Positions 19,028-21,802 of a stretch of 21,802 nt of DNA are shown piece after piece. This stretch comes from a virus. The notes under the pieces are model-generated. The model was not told the origin of the DNA. It ran no database searches and saw only the letters and a program-made list of their open reading frames with translations. The stretch spans positions 1 to 21,802 of the IMG/VR virus record IMGVR_UViG_3300034073_002138. The stretch is one strand, 5' to 3'. The position numbers and the translations under genes are program-made. The first letter of the stretch is position 1. Each line of letters opens with the position of its first letter.

Positions 19028-19680
19028 ATGAATGTTATACCTTTACTCTCAAAAAAATCATAATCTTCAGAATACAATTCTCTTACGAATTGTGTGTCAC
19101 TCTCAGTCAAATTTCTTTTTGTCTTAGAAACATTTTTTCTAGGAATGTCAGTTATTGATAAATTTATATTGAATAAACTGAACAAGTTTTTAGTTTCTAT
19201 CTCAAAATTAGAAAAATTTAACATAGTCAAATCAACATCATTATGATTAAACCAAAATGTTTGGGGAAAATAACCACCACAACTTATGCTCAATTTTAAT
19301 CCCCTGCGTAGAGGATCTTCTATGTACATATTTGGTTTTGTTCTTATAACATCATTCAGATTTTTATTCTTCAACTCCAAAATTATATCTTTTGTTTTAT
19401 GGATAAACTCTTCTAGGGACATTTTTTGAGAAACACACTTTTGTTTTAAAGTTTCATCTACATTAGATAAAAATCGATCTATAGGATTTCTATAAAATGC
19501 ATAAAATTTAAAATTTTTGTATTCTTTGGGCAAAAAATTAATATTCAAATGATCATGAATATTATATCCTGGCACCTTTGTCCCAATACCAGTATAGGTT
19601 TTAAATAATTCATATAAAGTAGTCGAGCCAACTTTATTTACATAAAATACACCTATTTTTCTTTCTGGGCAAAGAAGCAT
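19024..19680 (-). CDS. Carbohydrate sulfotransferase-like protein, very AT-rich
   Basis: 218 aa from ATG 19680, one base after the preceding TGA; ATGs at 19698 and 19734 would start inside the upstream gene without a better ribosome site. IGVFYVNKVGSTTLYELF holds the 5'-phosphosulfate loop (K16-V-G-S-T-T), and FYAFYRNPIDRFLSNV the 3'-phosphate motif R-x-P-x-x-R-x-x-S (Arg64-Ser72). This suggests a PAPS-dependent sulfotransferase acting on a sugar. The DNA is markedly more AT-rich than its neighbours, with many AAA, AAT, ATT and TTT codons, so it was probably acquired recently. Acceptor unknown; the adjacent glycosyltransferase may make it. Confidence 0.72.
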   Translation of the reverse strand: MLLCPERKIGVFYVNKVGSTTLYELFKTYTGIGTKVPGYNIHDHLNINFLPKEYKNFKFYAFYRNPIDRFLSNVDETLKQKCVSQKMSLEEFIHKTKDIILELKNKNLNDVIRTKPNMYIEDPLRRGLKLSISCGGYFPQTFWFNHNDVDLTMLNFSNFEIETKNLFSLFNINLSITDIPRKNVSKTKRNLTESDTQFVRELYSEDYDFFESKGITFI

Positions 19681-19681
19681 C

Positions 19682-20479
19682 TCATAAAGATCCAACATAG
19701 TTAGCGACTGCACCCATATCACCTGTAAACGCATATGTTCCAACGTGATGCGTCTTCATCCATGGGCAAAGCCAAATCTTACCACCGATTTTACGCCACC
19801 ACTGGCAAAACATATAATCTTCAGACAAGTAACGATCGCTCTTACCGTGATCAATTACTGTATCGAAGTATGCATGAATGTAGCGTGTGCCGTCGAAGTT
19901 TGCTTGACCAACATGGTCTGGTTTGTAATTGAATTCAGGATAGGCGTCTTTAAATTTACCAAAGACTTCTCGCTGAACCATCATAAACCCAGTCCCAATT
20001 TCCAGAACCTCTAACGGCTCACCAACGTTAAACTGACCTGTGCCTGCAACAGCATTAAAGACATAATCGCCAGTAACCTTTTCGAGTTCTTGCGGTGTAA
20101 TTTCTGGTTTACGTTTCACTGCTTCAATCACAGCACCCCATTTGATAGACTTCTTTGGATATGGTCCACCAATGACTTCTTTATCCAAAGCGAGCATCGC
20201 GATGACATCTTTCGGATCAAAGTGAATGTCAGAGTCAATAAAGAGAAGATGAGTAAATCCAGAACGGAGGAATTCATCTACAAGATAGTTGCGCGCACGA
20301 GTAATGAGTGATTCATTAAAGATATATGAGAATCGAGTTTCAATTCCATAATTCGCACAAACTGCTTGCAAATCCAAACTGGACTTGACGTACATACCGT
20401 GAGCCATACCACCATACATAGGGGTGGCTATGAATAGTTTCTTCTTACGAAGTTGTTCTACAGAGATTTCAAGTTGCAT
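19682..20479 (-). CDS. Glycosyltransferase, GT-A fold, T4-like phage type
   Basis: 265 aa. KLFIATPMYGGMAHGMYVKS is the opening strand, LITRARNYLVDEFL a conserved family motif, and LLFIDSDIHFDP contains the DxD (Asp82-x-Asp84). SEDYMFCQWWRKIGGKIWLC followed by HHVGTYAF is the acceptor-side motif with the catalytic region. This class is, from memory, frequent in T4-like phages of cyanobacteria. ATG 20479 has GGAG nine bases upstream. It overlaps the kinase gene by 11 bases. The sulfotransferase that follows directly could act on its product. Confidence 0.82.
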   Translation of the reverse strand: MQLEISVEQLRKKKLFIATPMYGGMAHGMYVKSSLDLQAVCANYGIETRFSYIFNESLITRARNYLVDEFLRSGFTHLLFIDSDIHFDPKDVIAMLALDKEVIGGPYPKKSIKWGAVIEAVKRKPEITPQELEKVTGDYVFNAVAGTGQFNVGEPLEVLEIGTGFMMVQREVFGKFKDAYPEFNYKPDHVGQANFDGTRYIHAYFDTVIDHGKSDRYLSEDYMFCQWWRKIGGKIWLCPWMKTHHVGTYAFTGDMGAVANYVGSL

Positions 20480-21038
20480 TATTATTCACTCCACTGAAAA
20501 AAGATTTAACATTATCAAGAATCTTTTGTTGGTCGTCGAGATTCTCATTTACCATCACTTCTATATAGTCCATCAAAGTTAGCGAACTGCGAATATTTGA
20601 GATTTTAGTTTTACGAGAGTTCTTAAACTTATCATCTTGGTCATCTTTACGATCAATATGACGTTGATCTAACGTCGAATTTTTGACTGTAAGAATTAAG
20701 ACTTTAAAATCTTCAGGAAATTTTTCCGAAAGAAAATCTAACATCTTTGCGTTAAATAATCGATCGCCTTCAAAAATTACATTTACATTAGGGAGTTCAT
20801 TAAAGAATTTCTCAGCGTCTGGTTGAACTGCCATTGACAAACGATCTGTACCCTGAAAAACGTTACCATCATTTTCATACTTACCAAGAATGTATAAATT
20901 TAACTTTTCAGAATACATTGCATCTAGGAGTTTTTGTGGCTTTACAACTTTCCAATCGTCAGCCATCGAAATCAATTTAAAAATTAAAGTGGTTTTACCA
21001 GTAGCAGGTTCACCACCCATTGCAATCACTCTTGCCAT
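20469..21038 (-). CDS. P-loop kinase, candidate hydroxymethyluracil-DNA kinase
   Basis: 189 aa. IAMGGEPATGKTTLIF is a Walker A motif (Gly9 to Thr16). NVFQGTDRLSMAVQPDAEKF and VNVIFEGDRLFNAKML form the acceptor-side region, with VIFEGD as the Walker-B-like strand, and RHIDRKDDQDDKF a basic lid. It looks like a small-molecule or nucleotide-type kinase. Because the preceding gene resembles amino acid:DNA transferases, the kinase may phosphorylate 5-hydroxymethyluracil in DNA, the first step of thymine hypermodification. That is inference from context; a dNMP or adenylate-like kinase is the alternative. ATG 21038 has GGAGG close upstream. Confidence 0.6.
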   Translation of the reverse strand: MARVIAMGGEPATGKTTLIFKLISMADDWKVVKPQKLLDAMYSEKLNLYILGKYENDGNVFQGTDRLSMAVQPDAEKFFNELPNVNVIFEGDRLFNAKMLDFLSEKFPEDFKVLILTVKNSTLDQRHIDRKDDQDDKFKNSRKTKISNIRSSLTLMDYIEVMVNENLDDQQKILDNVKSFFSGVNNNAT

Positions 21039-21802
21039 AACGCCTCCAGCCCTTCATATACAGGCTTTTCATCTTTAAACAACCAGTCAAGTCTTTCTAT
21101 TCTACCTGTTCTTAGATAGTAAGTAAACTTTTCTTTGTTAATTGTATTTCTTGGGGCAAGCCTCGAATCTAAAGTCTCATTTCTTGCTTGCCATAAAACA
21201 TTCCATTCAATACCGTTCCAACCATCACCTTCTGCTTGAACGATTTCTTCAGACTGGCGGTCGAGATAGTAGCCAAGATATCTCCCATGATTCTCACGAA
21301 AGATTTTCTTGAATGAACAAAGACAAGTCTCCATCGTGAAAAAGTCTATCTGGCTATTCAATTCAGGGAATCGAGATCGGGTTTCCTCAAGAATTTCCTT
21401 GGCGATGCTTTCAAGGTCTGCGCATTCTGAAGCAGTGAGTTTAACATCATATTTGTCGTCTTGCCCGATGGCGAGATGCAAACCATTACGATGAGAACGA
21501 GACCCTGCAAAATCGTCAAGCATGAGGCTGTCAGGTACACAGTTAATGCCAGCAGTATGAACAAGATGCTGAAGATAAAACCAAGTGGAATAGCGACCAA
21601 ATTTGTAAAGAGAAGTCTTAAGATTATTCCAAAGATTGTGGAAAGATTGTGTTTCGTTGTCGCCATAATAATTTTCTAGAACCTCACGTTGAGTTTTCTT
21701 GCCAATAAATTGTTGGTAAGAAGCGAACATGGTCGGCAAGTGACCTTTGTTCCACTTTGTGTCTGTTTGATAACGCAAACGTTGATAATTTTGACTATTC
21801 CA
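21026..21802 (-). CDS. Putative amino acid:DNA transferase / alpha-GPT-pyrophosphorylase-like protein, 5' end outside window
   Basis: 258 codons visible. The frame is open to the right edge (WNSQNYQR precedes the TTG at 21778), so the true start lies outside and the TTG is an internal Leu. Key blocks are NLWNNLKTSLYKFGRYSTWF, SLMLDDFAGSRSHRNGLHLA, FFTMETCLCSFKKIFRENHG and RYLGYYLDRQSEEI. To my memory the D-D-x-x-G-S-R-S-H-R-N-G-L signature belongs to the family predicted to join amino acids or polyamines to phosphorylated hydroxymethyl-thymine in phage DNA. It overlaps the P-loop kinase gene by 13 bases, the usual partner of such enzymes. The family assignment is moderate, as no search was possible. 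Confidence 0.5.
   Translation of the reverse strand, partial: WNSQNYQRLRYQTDTKWNKGHLPTMFASYQQFIGKKTQREVLENYYGDNETQSFHNLWNNLKTSLYKFGRYSTWFYLQHLVHTAGINCVPDSLMLDDFAGSRSHRNGLHLAIGQDDKYDVKLTASECADLESIAKEILEETRSRFPELNSQIDFFTMETCLCSFKKIFRENHGRYLGYYLDRQSEEIVQAEGDGWNGIEWNVLWQARNETLDSRLAPRNTINKEKFTYYLRTGRIERLDWLFKDEKPVYEGLEALWQE

Noticed and set aside
19145-19170. Late promoter (TATAAATT)
   Set aside because: One mismatch to the octamer, located inside a very AT-rich gene where such matches are expected by chance.
1-21802. CRISPR array, insertion sequence, integrase or attachment site
   Set aside because: No spaced repeats, transposase, terminal inverted repeats or integrase were seen; the only mobile genes are homing-endonuclease types.

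Overview
The window is part of the genome of a T4-like myovirus, most like the T4-related phages of aquatic bacteria. The best evidence is the replication set: sliding clamp gp45, clamp-loader subunits gp44 and gp62, the translational repressor RegA, and the first 23 codons of DNA polymerase gp43 at the left edge. No host-specific gene identifies the host. Sequence is AT-rich. Apart from one homing-endonuclease gene (6744-7298, + strand), all genes lie on the - strand and are packed with ATGA/TAATG overlaps, so they read right to left as long operons.

In transcription order, from the right: (1) 21802-18356: a candidate DNA-hypermodification pair (amino acid:DNA transferase-like protein and P-loop kinase), a glycosyltransferase, an unusually AT-rich sulfotransferase-like gene and a dNMP kinase. 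(2) 18369-14659: gp45, a small DsbA-like protein, a cloverleaf-like inverted-repeat structure, a late promoter with a nuclease-less homing-endonuclease relative, a Tat-signal protein, gp44, an unlisted 56-aa gene, gp62 and RegA. (3) 14662-10466: a conserved phage protein, cupin, methyltransferase, dUTPase, Hsp20, dCMP deaminase and two tandem 2OG-Fe(II) oxygenases. (4) 10465-7282: about a dozen very small conserved phage genes, two of which start at promoters that appear to give leaderless mRNAs behind a shared 31-bp element. (5) 7298-6744: an HNH homing endonuclease inserted against the operon. (6) 6635-72: small membrane and Fe-S-type proteins, a third 2OG oxygenase, a four-gene glycosyltransferase block, a second methyltransferase, a membrane coiled-coil protein and an Sm-like protein. 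(7) 71-1: the start of gp43.

The T4 order 45-44-62-regA-43 is kept, but about 14.6 kb of accessory genes separates regA from 43. dCMP deaminase, dUTPase and dNMP kinase supply and clean the dNTP pool. They could also supply dUMP for a modified thymine, which would fit the right-edge pair. The glycosyltransferases, methyltransferases, 2OG oxygenases and sulfotransferase form a surface- or nucleic-acid-modifying set whose targets cannot be read from sequence. Four pairs of paralogues lie within the island, so local duplication is a recurring feature.
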